Shown here: piece after piece, positions 45,493 through 56,661 of the stretch
Layout: every line of letters begins with the position of its first letter
Numbering within the stretch: the first letter of the stretch is position 1
DNA from: Wurfbainia villosa
Lineage: Eukaryota; Streptophyta; Magnoliopsida; Zingiberales; Zingiberaceae
Direction of reading: 5' to 3'
Assembly: GCA_025175895.1 (NCBI GenBank)
Contig: CM046000.1
Coordinates: forward strand, 96,332,753 to 96,396,752
DNA: 64,000 bases
Notes under the pieces: model-generated
Seen by the model: only the letters and a program-made list of their open reading frames with translations
The model's database searches: none
Told to the model about the DNA's origin: nothing
Made by a program: the position numbers and the translations under genes

Positions 45493-46827
45493 TAGTTTTC
45501 GCTCACATCTCATTTAGTTTCATGCATATGTCACTTTGTTTTGCATGCATTTTTTGTTTTCTGGTTCGGAGATATGCTCTTTGTACTTTTGTGTGCAGGA
45601 TAGCATTTCATGGGAAAAAGATGCACTTTCGGAGCAAAAGAAAGAAATTTTGCAACTAGACGCAGAAGGGGACACGGTCAGGGCGTGTGGCTACACACGA
45701 CCGTGTCCAATGGGCAAAATCAGTCACCCCAGGGCCACACACGACCTGGCCGTGTGGAAACACATGGCCGTGTGCGGCTTAGCAGATTGACGGGACTAGG
45801 TTTTTTTTTTTTTTCAGATTTCATAGCGATTCGATGTGATGTCTATATAAGGAGAGCTCCGCCTAAACCCTAGGGGGGAGGCACGACGGCTGGGACGGCA
45901 CATCGAAGCCCTAAAAATCTTCAGGAACTCGTAACGGGGAGGAAGAATGCCGCCGGAGATCCGAGTTCTGCACTTCAACGCCAGAGAGAAGGCCACATTG
46001 GCATTGTAACTTTCTGTTCTTGCATTTTATTTATGACTTATTCGAACATGAACATGCCTTGTGTTTCTTCTCTCCTATCTATGGAGTTGTTCCTTCGATT
46101 CTAGGATTAGGGAGTAGCTTGTGTGCGTATGACATGTTGCTTCAAATTAAATTCTATTATTGAGTTTGAATTTGCAATTGGAATTTGTTTAGACTGATAT
46201 CTATGTGTATTTGGTTTTCTATCTATTGTGCTTAGGCGATACAAGGGGTGACGACCCTCGTATCTAAGATTTAGGGGATTTGTACAAGGAACCTAGGGGT
46301 TAGCTTGATCTCCTGTAACCGTGGGTAGAAGGATGCGATAGAATTGGAAACAGTTCATCGCAGGGATTGATTCGGCATCCTCGTACCGCCTATCCAGTCC
46401 TTGTAAGGCAGAGATAGCTCATGATAGATGCGGTGGCTCATCGGGAGAGTCTATGATGTCCCTTCCACAAGACCATAGTTAGATGTTTAGACAAAGCTTA
46501 GTTGATAGCATATTTTGTGACACACAAGCGAAACTGAAGTCCTAGAATCCCTTTAAAAGATCTCGCGGCAAGCTCCTTTCTTCCTCCATGTGACACCGTA
46601 CTAGAGTTTATCCCACCGATAACCCTCACAATCTCAACCTTTAGATTTGACTTCCGAACAATAACATCCATTGAACAAATCAATACTCGAATCTCAGTCC
46701 TTGTGGGATCGATAATCTTTTTATTACTTGACGACATCCATGCACTTGCGAGCATTGAGCGCGAGCACGTGCTTCGAGTCCTCAACGGTCTCTGTCACGA
46801 GATTTGAGGTTGTGTTCGTGTGCATCA

Positions 46828-46851
46828 AGTTTTTGGCGTCGTTGCCGGGGA
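46828..46851 (+). promoter_or_regulatory. GypE primer binding site
   Basis: TTTTTGGCGTCGTTGCCGGGG follows the LTR. A TGGCGCCGTTGCCGGGGA-type box in this place is usual in Athila-like Gypsy elements and is taken as the tRNA primer site. Confidence 0.8.
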
Positions 46852-47035
46852 CTGATCGATTCGATATCGAATCGAAAAGTGGATAATTGGATCGGACATA
46901 GGATTTACTTACTTTCTTTATTTCTTTTACTTCAATTTTAGATTTTTCATATCTAGGTTTAGATTTTATTTTATTTTAGCAGTAGTTATCTATTGTATAT
47001 GATTTATTAACTCTCTCTCATCAAAGGACGTTGAA

Positions 47036-47640
47036 ATGTTAACACAACCCGCTCGACCCTTGAAAGATTACATAGTGCCTAGGTGAAAAGCCTGGAACTC
47101 CTGCATAGTGCAATTTGGAGGGGCTCAGATTGAGGAACCCTATTTACACCTTGAAGAATTTCTGGCGTACTATGGCACGGTGCAATATGAAGGAGTCCCA
47201 GCATATGCCATTAAACTCATCATGTTCCCATTTTCACTGAAAGGGGAGGCTAAGCAATGGATACACACGCTACCAGAAGGGAGTATAATGACATGGGAAC
47301 AAATGGAAGACACTTTCCTAAGTAAAATCCCCCCCCCCCCCCCACACACACACAAAATAGCCTACCTTATGGATAAAATCCTTTCATTTGAGCAAGGGCA
47401 AGAAGAGACTCTGGCCGAGGCATGGAAGAGGCTACAGGGACTGGTTATTCGCTGCCCACACCATGGATTATAGGATTGGTTACTCCTCTATGTTTTTTAT
47501 TCCGGGATAACTAACTCATCGAAAGAACTCTTTCTCTTGGACACAGTCGCGGGGGGCGTGTTGATGAAAAAGAGCTCAGACGATGCATATCACATTATAG
47601 AGAGAGTGGTGGGGACTCTCGAAATATAGGCGAATAGCGA
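47036..47640 (+). pseudogene. GypE gag
   Basis: Starts ATG at 47036 (MLTQPARPLKDYIVPR) then a stop. The Gypsy gag domain follows in 47108-47473: PYLHLEEFLAYYGTVQYEGV, LIMFPFSLKGEAKQWIHTLP and TWEQMEDTFLSKI. A C15 tract plus (AC)n (47329-47354) inserts PPPPPHTH. After a stop at 47471 coding continues (ELFLLDTVAGGVLMKKSSDD, AYHIIERVV). No CCHC knuckle is present. Confidence 0.88.
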
Positions 47641-48160
47641 GCAACATTTTCAGGAGGCTTTCATGATCAAGGGGATAGACAATGCTGAAGTAGCCTGCCA
47701 AGTACAGGAGGAGGACAAAGAGAGAGAGTACTGGATGGAAGAAGTTTCCCTATCCTCAGAATCAGAGGAAGAGGAAGAATCGGGGCAGGTGACAGAAGAG
47801 AAACACACAGGATTTGAGATGAAGCCGCTTCCCCCTAGTCTAAAGTACGAATTTTTAGGACCAACTGCAACCCATCCGGTGATTATAAACGCCAACTTGA
47901 GTGAGGAAGAGACAAGGAAGTTGTTGGGGGTGCTTAGGACATATAAAAAAGTGCTGGGCTAAACCATCGATGACATAAAAGGGATAAGCCCGTCTCTGTG
48001 CATGCATAGGATAATACTTGAGGATGGGTGTAAGTCAACCGTGGAATGCCAAAGGCGACTTAACCCTCATTTACAGGAGGTAGTGAAAAAGGAAGTGCTT
48101 AAACTCTTGGATGCTGGAATAATTTACCCAATTTCAGATAGTGAGTGGGTAAGTCCAGTA
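47641..48160 (+). pseudogene. GypE gag-pol junction and RT N-terminus, protease missing
   Basis: An acidic linker (SESEEEEESG) leads to LPPSLKYEFLG, then SLCMHRIILEDGCK, RRLNPHLQEVVKKEVLKLLD and AGIIYPISDSEWVSPV, the start of the Gypsy RT. No D-S/T-G protease and no zinc knuckle appear between gag and this block, so the element lost about that segment by deletion. The solo LTR cuts RT at WVSPV. Confidence 0.85.
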
Positions 48161-49835
48161 TGAAGAGGGGATTGCTTCCCCTTCGTTCGTTTGTGCATGA
48201 CAATCCCATCTACGTCCCCGGATTAAAAAAAATTAATCCTTAATGAAGACGGATTACCCAAGCAACCGATCCATCATCGTGCTATTCGATTCGAGTGGTC
48301 TCTTGAACAAACTTGTTGTTCAAGCAACCTAACTCTTTTCCTCGATTAGCCGTGGAATAGATGATGTGCGGATCGCCAGTTTTTGTGTTTATCTTCGGGG
48401 TCCAAGTAAATTAACCATGTACAATACATACAAATTGCATAGAACAAGAAAACAAACTTAAACAAAAATTACACCTCTTGTTTACCTCTTGGTCTTCTAT
48501 TGTATGTCCTATCCTCCTCTTGGACGTTGTGTGGGCAATGATCCTCCAAGAGATGAAGCCTCCTAGATCTCGATCTTCCCTTCCTTGCTTGCTCCAAACA
48601 AAGGGAAGATGTAATCTCCCTTCTTCTCCTATCTAGTTCTGGACACAATCCCTTTGGAGGAAGATCAAACCTCTTCCTCCTCTTTGTTGTTGCCGTCGGC
48701 CACCAAGGAGAGGGAGATGGAAGATGGGTGCCGGCCAACAAGAGGAGCTCTTGTTGCCGCCGGCTAAAGCTTGAGGAAGAAAAGAGGTGGGTGCCGGCCA
48801 ATCTTGGAAGAAGATAGGCACCGCCTAAGAGGAGGTGGTTATGGGCGCCGACAATAGGGAGAGGATACCAAGAGAAGGCAACCCTAACCCTAATCCTTTC
48901 CTTGCTTCTATTGCCTCCCAAGACTAATGAACCTTGTTTCTCTTGCCGCCCAAGCCCTAGCCCTTCTTTTATAGAGTTAGGCTTAAGCCTCTTTTCAATC
49001 TCCACCGTCAGATCTAGGGTTTCATTTTCCACCGTCGGATTTAGGCTTTCATTTTCCACCGTCAGATCTAGGCTTTCATGAGGTATTTATATTAGGCTAC
49101 AATATAGACCATGAGGAGGAGTTGGATCTTGGCCACCCAATGGATCCGAACCACACAAACTCGATCCATTAATGATAATCCATTCCACTAGAGGATTATC
49201 ATTGATCTACCTCACCAACCCCCATAAATAAATATGGGCTCCATATAGGTTTACATGATGATCCTTATGAGCTCCTCAAGGAGACATCATCATCTTAATA
49301 CATAGGAGACGGATTCCTCCTATAATCAACGACACACCATGTAAATAATATCATTTCCCAACTTACCGAGCCTATTGATTTAATCTATAAATCTCGCCCA
49401 TTGGTAAATCAAAGAAATAAATACTAAGTACATATGCCCGTTATTATATCAGGATTAAGAGCATGTACACCATAATATCCGAGGTCCGATTCAATTATGT
49501 AGTCAGCAATAAATTGAAACACCTCTAAGTCGGTCCTGCTCAATACACACAAAGTGTACTAGTGTAATTCTATGGTCAGGACAAACCAATACCAAATTAC
49601 ACTACAACCATACCAATGGTTTATCCAAAACCATCTCGGTTGTGAGCCTCTACTTATACTCTACAAGGAACTGATAACATGATCTTTCGTGTAACACCAC
49701 ACACCATGTTATCTACAATGTAATGTATCAGACAATATGCATAACCATAAATATGCAAACAATGATCATGTGATTTTTATTTAAAAAATAAAGATGTTCA
49801 TACAAAAGATAGACTTTTCAGTATACATCCCAACA
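48161..49835 (-). mobile_element. Solo Copia LTR in GypE RT
   Basis: 1675 bp between CAGTA repeats (48156-48160 and 49836-49840). Minus-strand start TGTTGGGATGTATACTG, end CTTCA. Removing it restores the RT frame (WVSPV then HIVPKKG). It contains a triple CCACCGTCRGATCTAGG repeat at 49005-49080. A 196-codon frame (48469-49059, minus) has no known domain and lies wholly in the LTR; probably chance or leader sequence. Confidence 0.9.
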
Positions 49836-51172
49836 CAGTACACATAGTTCCAAAGAAAGGCAACACTATAGTAGTCAAAAACGAGGAGAATGAGCTGATC
49901 CCTGTTCGAATGGTAACGAGGTGGAGAATGTATTATCGTAAATTAAACAAAGCAACAAGAAAGGATCATTTTCCAATTTCGTTTATCGACCAGATGCTGG
50001 AACGCCTCGCTAAACATTCCTATTTTTGCTACCTTGACGGGTACTCAGGGTTTTTCCAAATCCCAATCCACCCTAATGACCAAGAGAAGACCACCTTCAC
50101 CTGCCCGTATGGAACCTTCACATACAGACGTATGCCCTTTGGCCTATGTAATGCCCCATCCACCTTCCAGCGTTGTATGATAGCTATCTTTTCGGACATG
50201 ATCGAACAAATTATGGAGATATTCATGGATGATTTTTCAGTCTACAGAACAAGTTTCGATGCATGTCTAAAAAATTTAGAAAGGGTTCTGCAGAGGTGTG
50301 AGGAGAATAGCTTGATTCTGAATTGGGAAAAATGTCACTTCATGGTAACTGAAGGGATAGTTCTAGGACATAAGATATCCGGGAACGGTATCGAAGTAGA
50401 CAAGGCGAAGGTTGAAGTAATTGAAAAACTACCGCCACCGAGGGATGTAAAGGGGGTCCGGAGCTTTCTTGGGCATGCGGGTTTTTATCGAAGGTTCATA
50501 AAGAATTTTTCTCAAATAAATAGACCTCTGAAAAATATACTAGTTAAGGACATCGAGTTTATTTTCGACCGGCAATGTTTAGTAGCATTTAAAGAAATAA
50601 AGAGAGCCTTAGTGACGTCCCCGATAATACAACTGCCTGACTGGAGCCTACCATTCGAGGTCATGTGTGATGCTAGTGCTTATGCAGTGGGGGCAGTATT
50701 AGGGCAATGGAAGGAGAAAAAACTACATGCCATTCACTACACCAGTAAGACTCTGAACAAAGCACAAATCAATTATGCCACAACTAAGAAGGAATTACTA
50801 GCAGTTGTGTTCGCATTCGACAAGTTCAGACAATACTTTGTAGGTTCGAAGGTAGTGGTTTACACCGACCATACTGCAGTTCGTTACTTGCTAAGTAAGA
50901 AGGATGCTAAACCCCGCCTTATTCATTGGATTCTATTACTTCAAGAATTTGATATAGAAATCAGGGATAAAAAGGGATCAGACAATGTCATCGCGGACCA
51001 CTTATCGTGCATGCCCATAGATAGCAGGATAGAAGAAAGAGATAGTACCCAAATAGACGATGCTCTGCGGGATGATACCCTCATGGCTATTGCTAAGGTT
51101 ACCACACCCTGGTATGCAGATTTGGTAAATTTTCTTGTGGGAAGAGTGATACTGTCAGAATTCATGACCTAA
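49836..51172 (+). pseudogene. GypE reverse transcriptase and RNase H
   Basis: Long frame (49910-51172, 420 codons). [61 protein letters not shown] and active site FMDDFSVY, then [14 protein letters not shown] and [16 protein letters not shown]. RNase [39 protein letters not shown] and [14 protein letters not shown]. Catalytic Asp residues are intact, but the flanks are broken. Confidence 0.95.
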
Positions 51173-52400
51173 CAAAGAAAAATATTCTTTTCAGAGGTTC
51201 GACAATACGTATGGGATGACCCCTTCCTATTTAGGAAGTGTGCAGATAGTGTATATCGAAGGTGCATACCAGAAGAGGAAGTGGAGAGCATCCTCTTTCA
51301 CTGTCATTCCTCCGCATATGGGCATCATGTCGGAATTGCAAAAATAGCCGCGAAGGTACTTCAGGCAGGATTCTACCGGCCTAGCCTGTTTAGGGACATG
51401 CACAACTATGTAGTCTCCTGCGATCGGTGCCAGTGAATAGGAAATATAGGGAGGAGACATGAGATGCCGGCAAGCACCATATTATAGGTGGAGCTCTTCG
51501 ACGTATGGGGAGTAGATTTCATGGGGCCCTTCCCCATTTTCGACGGAAATAGATATATCCTGGTCGCTGTAGACTGTGTCTCTAAATGGGTGGAGGCCAT
51601 AACATGACCCCATTGCGATGCTAGGACCGTAATAAAAATGTTCAAAAGAAACATATTCCCTAGATTCGGAGTTCCTCGAGTAGTAATCAGTGATGGAGGA
51701 TCCCACTTCATCAAAAAATAGTTTGAAAAATTTCTATATAAGTATGGGCTGATCCACAAATTTTCAACAGCATACCACCCGCAAACAAGTGGACAAGTGG
51801 ACATTTCAAATCGGGAGATCAAAAGTATCCTAGAAAAAATAGTAGTGGCATCACGAAAAGATTGGTCACAAAAACTAGACGATGCTCTTTGGGCTTACCG
51901 CATAGCTTATAAGACCCTGATAGGCATGACCCCGTTCCTCTTAGTCTATGGGAAGCCTTGCCATTTACTCGTTGAATTAGACCACAAGGCTTTTTGGGCC
52001 ATCAAGAAGCTCAACTTGGACTACTGCACATCAGGAGAGAAAAGGAAACTGCAGTTAAGCGAATTGGATGAAATTCGAAGAGATGCATATGAACATGCTA
52101 AGGCATATAAGGAAAGGACTAGTAAATGGCATGACCAACACATCTTGAGAAGGGAGTTTAAGGAAGGAGACTTAGTTCTCCTGTATAATTCCAGGTTAAA
52201 ACTTTTTCCAGGGAAGCTAAAATCAAGGTGGTCAGGACCATTTCGGGTAAAGAGGGTATACCCATATGGTGCAGTGGATATATGGAGTAAGGAATCAGGG
52301 GAGATCAAGGTAAATGGGCAATGACTTAAGAAGTATCTAGGGGAGTCTCCAGAATCTGAGACGGATGAATGGAGGTTCACTGAACCTCCAGAGCCAAGTT
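51173..52400 (+). pseudogene. GypE integrase
   Basis: Zinc region (CHSSAYGHHVGIAKIAAKVL, SCDRCQ), core with [52 protein letters not shown], and C-terminal KWHDQHI...[20 protein letters not shown] and [11 protein letters not shown]. Four or more stops interrupt it. Glu of the D,D,E triad is visible at NREIK. Confidence 0.93.
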
Positions 52401-52885
52401 GATAATGGAGTGCGGTCGAGCTAAATGATCTTAAACAAAGCGCTTCTTGGGAGGCAACCCAAGTTTAGTCTTTAGGTTTTCCTTTGATTGTATTTCATGC
52501 ATTTAGTTAATTTGAACTTTGATTTCCATTTCATTTAGCATTAGGATCAGAAGAGAACTTTGTTAGGCAAAAATAAAATCAATATTAGCTTACACGGCGA
52601 AGCGTATGAGAAAATTCAGACCGTTGTGCACAAAAGGAGAGAAAAACGGGGACACACAGCCTGGTCGTGTGTTTTCCCACGGCTGTGCCCCATCTACCCA
52701 AGGCGCACATGGCCTGACCATGTATTTTCACATGGTCGTGTCGCGCAAGGTTAAGTAAGGCACGCCATGTGTTTTTGCCCCATTAGTGCCGTGTGTTTCG
52801 ATTTTTCTTGCCCTAGCCATGTGGATCTTTCTTCCCCACCACCTAGAAGCTTTTCCAACCTTCAAGGAAGCCAAAAAAAGCAAGG
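52401..52885 (+). other. GypE intergenic region before the late ORF, palindrome-rich
   Basis: No coding domain. 52640-52830 is dense in ACACG/CGTGT words (GGTCGTGTG, CACATGGTCGTGT, CCATGTG), the same motif type as in the GypE LTR U3 (45690-45780), ending about 60 bp before the late ORF start. Confidence 0.6.
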
Positions 52886-53280
52886 ATGAAGAGGACCAAG
52901 CAAGTAGCATCTCGATCCGGTGCTTCAGAGCGACGAGCAAGGAGAACTGACACCCATCAAGCTCCGGAGGAGGGTAACGCTCTTCCAACCCTTCTTTTTC
53001 GTAACAATGAACATAGGGATAGATATAACATGCTTTCTACTCACAAACTCACTGCAACTAGGTACCTTGATGAAGATTTGCTAGATTCTTTAGGGTTGTT
53101 GGGTGACATTCAAGCCCTATTTGCAAAAATGGGGTGGGAAGAGATAATGGGAATAAGACACCCAACCTACCCTAGGATAGCTTTAGAATTTTTGAGTTCC
53201 TTAGAAGCGGAAATTTTAACGGGTAGAGAGTGCGAAGAGGGTAGGATAACCTTTAGGATATTTAATATTGAGCATGAATG
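52886..53280 (+). pseudogene. GypE late ORF, first part (Athila ORF1-type)
   Basis: MKRTKQVASRSGASERRAR, RDRYNMLSTHKLTATRYLD, LGLLGDIQALFAKMGWEEI and TYPRIALEFLSSLEAEI match the plant retrotransposon ORF-1 family that lies after pol in Athila-like elements. It is sometimes called env-like; the function is unproven. TG-D splits it after IEHE at 53280, and the frame continues at 60024. Confidence 0.8.
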
Positions 53281-54842
53281 TGTTGGTGCAATTGGCTCAG
53301 GCCATGATTGACCGGACTCGAGTTTGACTCGAGCGATATTTTGATGTTTGACATGGAAGTGTGACATTGATGTTTGACATTGATGTCTGATAATGTTCTG
53401 GGAGATTGATGGAGCAATCGACCCAGGTCATGATTGACCGGACTCGAGTTTGACTTGAGGGGGATTTTGATGGTTGACTGGGGTTGACCATGTCATGGAA
53501 AGTCCAAGTCTTGAGTACTTGGCATGTAAAGTCCGAGCATGAGTCTTGGCAAGGAAAAGTTCAACATGGGTTGGCAAGGAAAAGTCCAAGCTTGAGTCTT
53601 GGCATTTGGAAAAGTCCAACATGGGTTGGCAAGTAAAGTCCAAGGGTGTAGTCTTGGCCACATAAGTCCAAGGGTGTAGTCTTGGCGGAGAAAGTCCAAG
53701 TCATGGGTACTTGGCATTGGGAAAGTCCAAGGGGTTTGATATTGGCAGCGTAAAGTCCAAGCGGAGTCTTGATAGCGTAAGACCAATGTGCCTTGGCGGT
53801 GTAGACACCGTTAGTATGACATAGCCGATAGAAGCACCTGAAGGCTAGCACAATGGATGAACAAGTCATGGATCACTTGGAGGGATCCGAGAGGCATGAG
53901 GCTGATGGAGGTGGCTAGAAGGCTTAGGTCTAAGCTAAGGGTGGTCTAGCAAGTATGGGGGCACCATACTTGGGTTAAAACCTCATGTTTGAGGTTGGTA
54001 GTCGACTGACACTATGGTCGGTTCGACTGCCATGAGTCGACTAGAGTTCGACTGTCGGTTTAGAGCTGAAAATACTCTGGCAGTCGACTTCTCATTAGTA
54101 GCAGTCACTGATGGGATGATTAGTCGACTGCCATGGATGGCAGTCGACTGATGGTTCGACCACGAGCACAGAACGCTCGGTAGCCGACTGGGCAGTCGAC
54201 TACGGGTGCTGGTAGTCGACTGCCAAGAGATATGTTGGAGTTTTTTCAGTGTGGATTGAGCCGTTGTCTCACGACAACAGTGGCATCAATCGACTGGTGC
54301 CTTATGGCAGTCGACTGATCGGTGGAAATCCAGCCCGATGCAGGATATAAAGGTAGCTCAGAATTAAGGAGGGTTTTTGTAGTGATTTTTTTGGGAGAAT
54401 TGAAGGGGATAGTTGGTGCTTTCTAGTCCTTCAAGGCTAGTCCAAGAAATCAAAGATCAAGCAATCAAAGTGCTCTTGTAAAGTGATTTTTCTTTACTTG
54501 CATCGTATTTCATACTTGTATTAGCTTGTATCTTTTATATTACTTAGTGTAATCATTGTATGAGGTTTCTCCACCTCCGGATTGTTCCGAGAAGGAGTTA
54601 TTTGTGATTAGTGGTTGCGTGTGCATCACTAGAGCTCTTTAGAGCTCGATCCGTGAAGTAGGAATCATTCAGTTTTGAACCACATTATATTCTTGTGTTC
54701 GTGTTTGTCTTGTTTCTTGTTATTGCTATTATCTATATTCTGCTGCGCATAATGAGTTTTGTAGAGACGAACGCGAACGAATTCCATCAACGTACGTGCA
54801 TGACGCTATTCACCCCCTCTAGCGTTCCAAGGATCCCCAACA
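53281..54842 (+). repeat. TG-D 5' LTR
   Basis: TGTTGGTGCAATTGG...CCCCAACA. Start block echoed at about 53406; AAGTCCAAG array 53495-53790; CAGTCGACTG palindromes about 53998-54320; TATA GATATAAAGG 54344-54353; U5 block CTATTCACCCCCTCTAGCG about 54806-54824. Confidence 0.95.
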
Positions 54843-54844
54843 AA

Positions 54845-54856
54845 TGGTATCAGAGC
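54845..54856 (+). promoter_or_regulatory. TG-D primer binding site
   Basis: TGGTATCAGAGC, an exact copy of the usual tRNA-Met site. Confidence 0.95.
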
Positions 54857-54906
54857 GAGGCTGCTCTTCAAGTTTAACAACTAAGGGAGCACGCTAGAGG
54901 AAGAAG

Positions 54907-56661
54907 ATGGATTTCCAAGAAAGATTGGGTGACGACGTCAACATTCCACCATCCTTCGACCATGAAGATTTCGCATATTGGAAAGGTAGAATGATGCACT
55001 TTTTAATGTGTGACTTTGACAATTGGATTAGTGTCTTAGTAGGCTTTGACACTCCAAAAGACGACGAAGGAAGAAAAATCAAGAAGAAGAATTGGAGCCA
55101 AGACCAACTACGATATTACAATATCAATAATAAGGTAATGGATATTTTGCTTAATGTAATCCCTAATGATATTTTGATCAAGATAGGGGATTGTAAAGAC
55201 GCCAAGGAGCTATGGAGCAAATTGGTGAAATATTATGAAAACCCATCATCGGTCCAAGAAGAAGAGTGCTCATTGGCTCAAGAGGAGGAGACCGAAGATG
55301 AAGAGAGTTCATCATCCTCACGAGCAAGTGAGGAGTCGGAAGTTGAAGAGGAGTCAACTTCCGGATCGGTGGAAGAGAAGGTGGAAGAAGTAGAAGAAAC
55401 CTCCACCTCTAGAATTGAGGGGGAGGAAAGAATTTCCACTTCGGAGCAACAAGAAGAAGCTTCCACATCTGGTCAAGATGAAGAAGCTCCAACTCCGGCA
55501 CCTACCACCACCCTAGGTAACTCAAGCATGTCAATTGTAAATAAAAATTATATAATATGCTTTGAGTGTAGGGAATCCAGACACTACAAGAGTAAGTGTC
55601 CGAAAAGAGTAAGGAAAGCTCCACCGACACCCAAAAGTCAAGAAAAATCAAAGGAAGCCGATTCCCCAACCATCAAAAGCAAGGAGCACATTATATTCTT
55701 CAAATGTAGTCAAAGAGGGTACTATAGGAGTCAATGCCCTAAGGGGAGCAAGAAGACTCAAGAAGAAGCTACACATGTAGGGGGAGCCTCTAAGGTAAAC
55801 CCTAAGGTAAAATTCAATAATGCTTCTACTTCAATTTATAGGCAAAAGCATGCTAAGAATTTCAATTCTCTTGGAATTTATCATGAAAAGCATGCTAGGA
55901 ACAATAAATATTTTTGTCTAGGAGCTAAGAATATTCATTTTAATAATAAGGAGAAATTTGGGATTAATGTTCCTAAAATAAATTTATCTAAAGACAAATC
56001 TAGGTCAAATAATTCTAGGCCAATTTTACTTAGGGAGACAATTAGAAAGGTACAAGAGCACCTAGGTTTTAACCCTAAATGGACTAGGCATATGCTTAGG
56101 AAGAACCATGCCCAAGGATTAAATCAAAATTCAAAAATTGGGCAATTAGAGGTGGAAAATCAAGCCTTGAGATCAAGGCTTGAAAAACTTGAAAAGACCC
56201 TTAGGTTTATGCAAAATCAAGTTAAGGGGTCAAATGGTCAAAGTCAAGGGTCTAGATCTCAAAGTCAACACCTAGGGCCTAAGAGAAAAAAGTCAACCAA
56301 GGGCAAGAAAGGTTTGGGTCACAAACCTAAGCCTAAGGTGGCTTATCATAATATTCCATTTGATTAGGGAACACAAACTAGGTTTAGGAAGACCAAGGTC
56401 AATAGGAAAGTCATCCCTAAGGTTGACCAAAGAATGTGCCTAGTGGCTAGGGTTTCGAAGAAACCTAGGGAAGCCACTAAGAAGGTTACAAGGGGAGTCA
56501 CCCCTAGAGTTAACCATAGCAAGACCCAAATGACCAAGGCTAATAAGCCTAGAAGGGTCATTAGGAAGGTATTTAGGGAGGTTATCCCTAAGTAATACCT
56601 AGTAAACCCTAGGATCCCAAATAGGTTTTGGGTTCCTAAGAGCGTGATCGATTCACGCTAG
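54907..56661 (+). pseudogene. TG-D gag, near-intact
   Basis: MDFQERLGDDVNIPPSFDHE, DFAYWKGRMMHFLM, IKKKNWSQDQLRYYNINNK, MDILLNVIPNDILIK and AKELWSKLVKYYENPSSVQ form the gag core (1-125). An acidic Ser/Glu linker (about 126-210), knuckle CFECRESRHYKSKC and a second knuckle-like FFKCSQRGYYRSQC (about 218-280), coiled coil (about 415-445) and basic region follow. A TAG at 56365-56367, where relatives have a Tyr codon, ends the 486-codon frame. Coding similarity runs on to 56661 (NRFWVPKSVIDSR), with one more stop at 56594. Confidence 0.94.

Larger units (their letters stand above)
40623..46827 (+). repeat. GypE 5' LTR, split by TG-F
   Basis: Pieces 40623-40659 and 45493-46827, about 1.37 kb when joined. 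U3 holds palindromic ACACGACCGTGT/GGCCGTGTG units at 45690-45780, then TATA box TCTATATAAGG at 45842-45852. The rest is AT-rich R/U5 with no genes. Confidence 0.92.

Noticed and set aside
45536..45873. Frames in GypE LTR U3 around the ACACGACCGTGT cluster (also 62113-62496)
   Set aside because: They straddle U3 and the TATA box and are not conserved as protein between the two LTRs.
48469..49059. 196-codon minus-strand frame in the solo Copia LTR
   Set aside because: No known domain, low-complexity Arg/Ser/Leu content, wholly inside an LTR; treated as chance or leader sequence.
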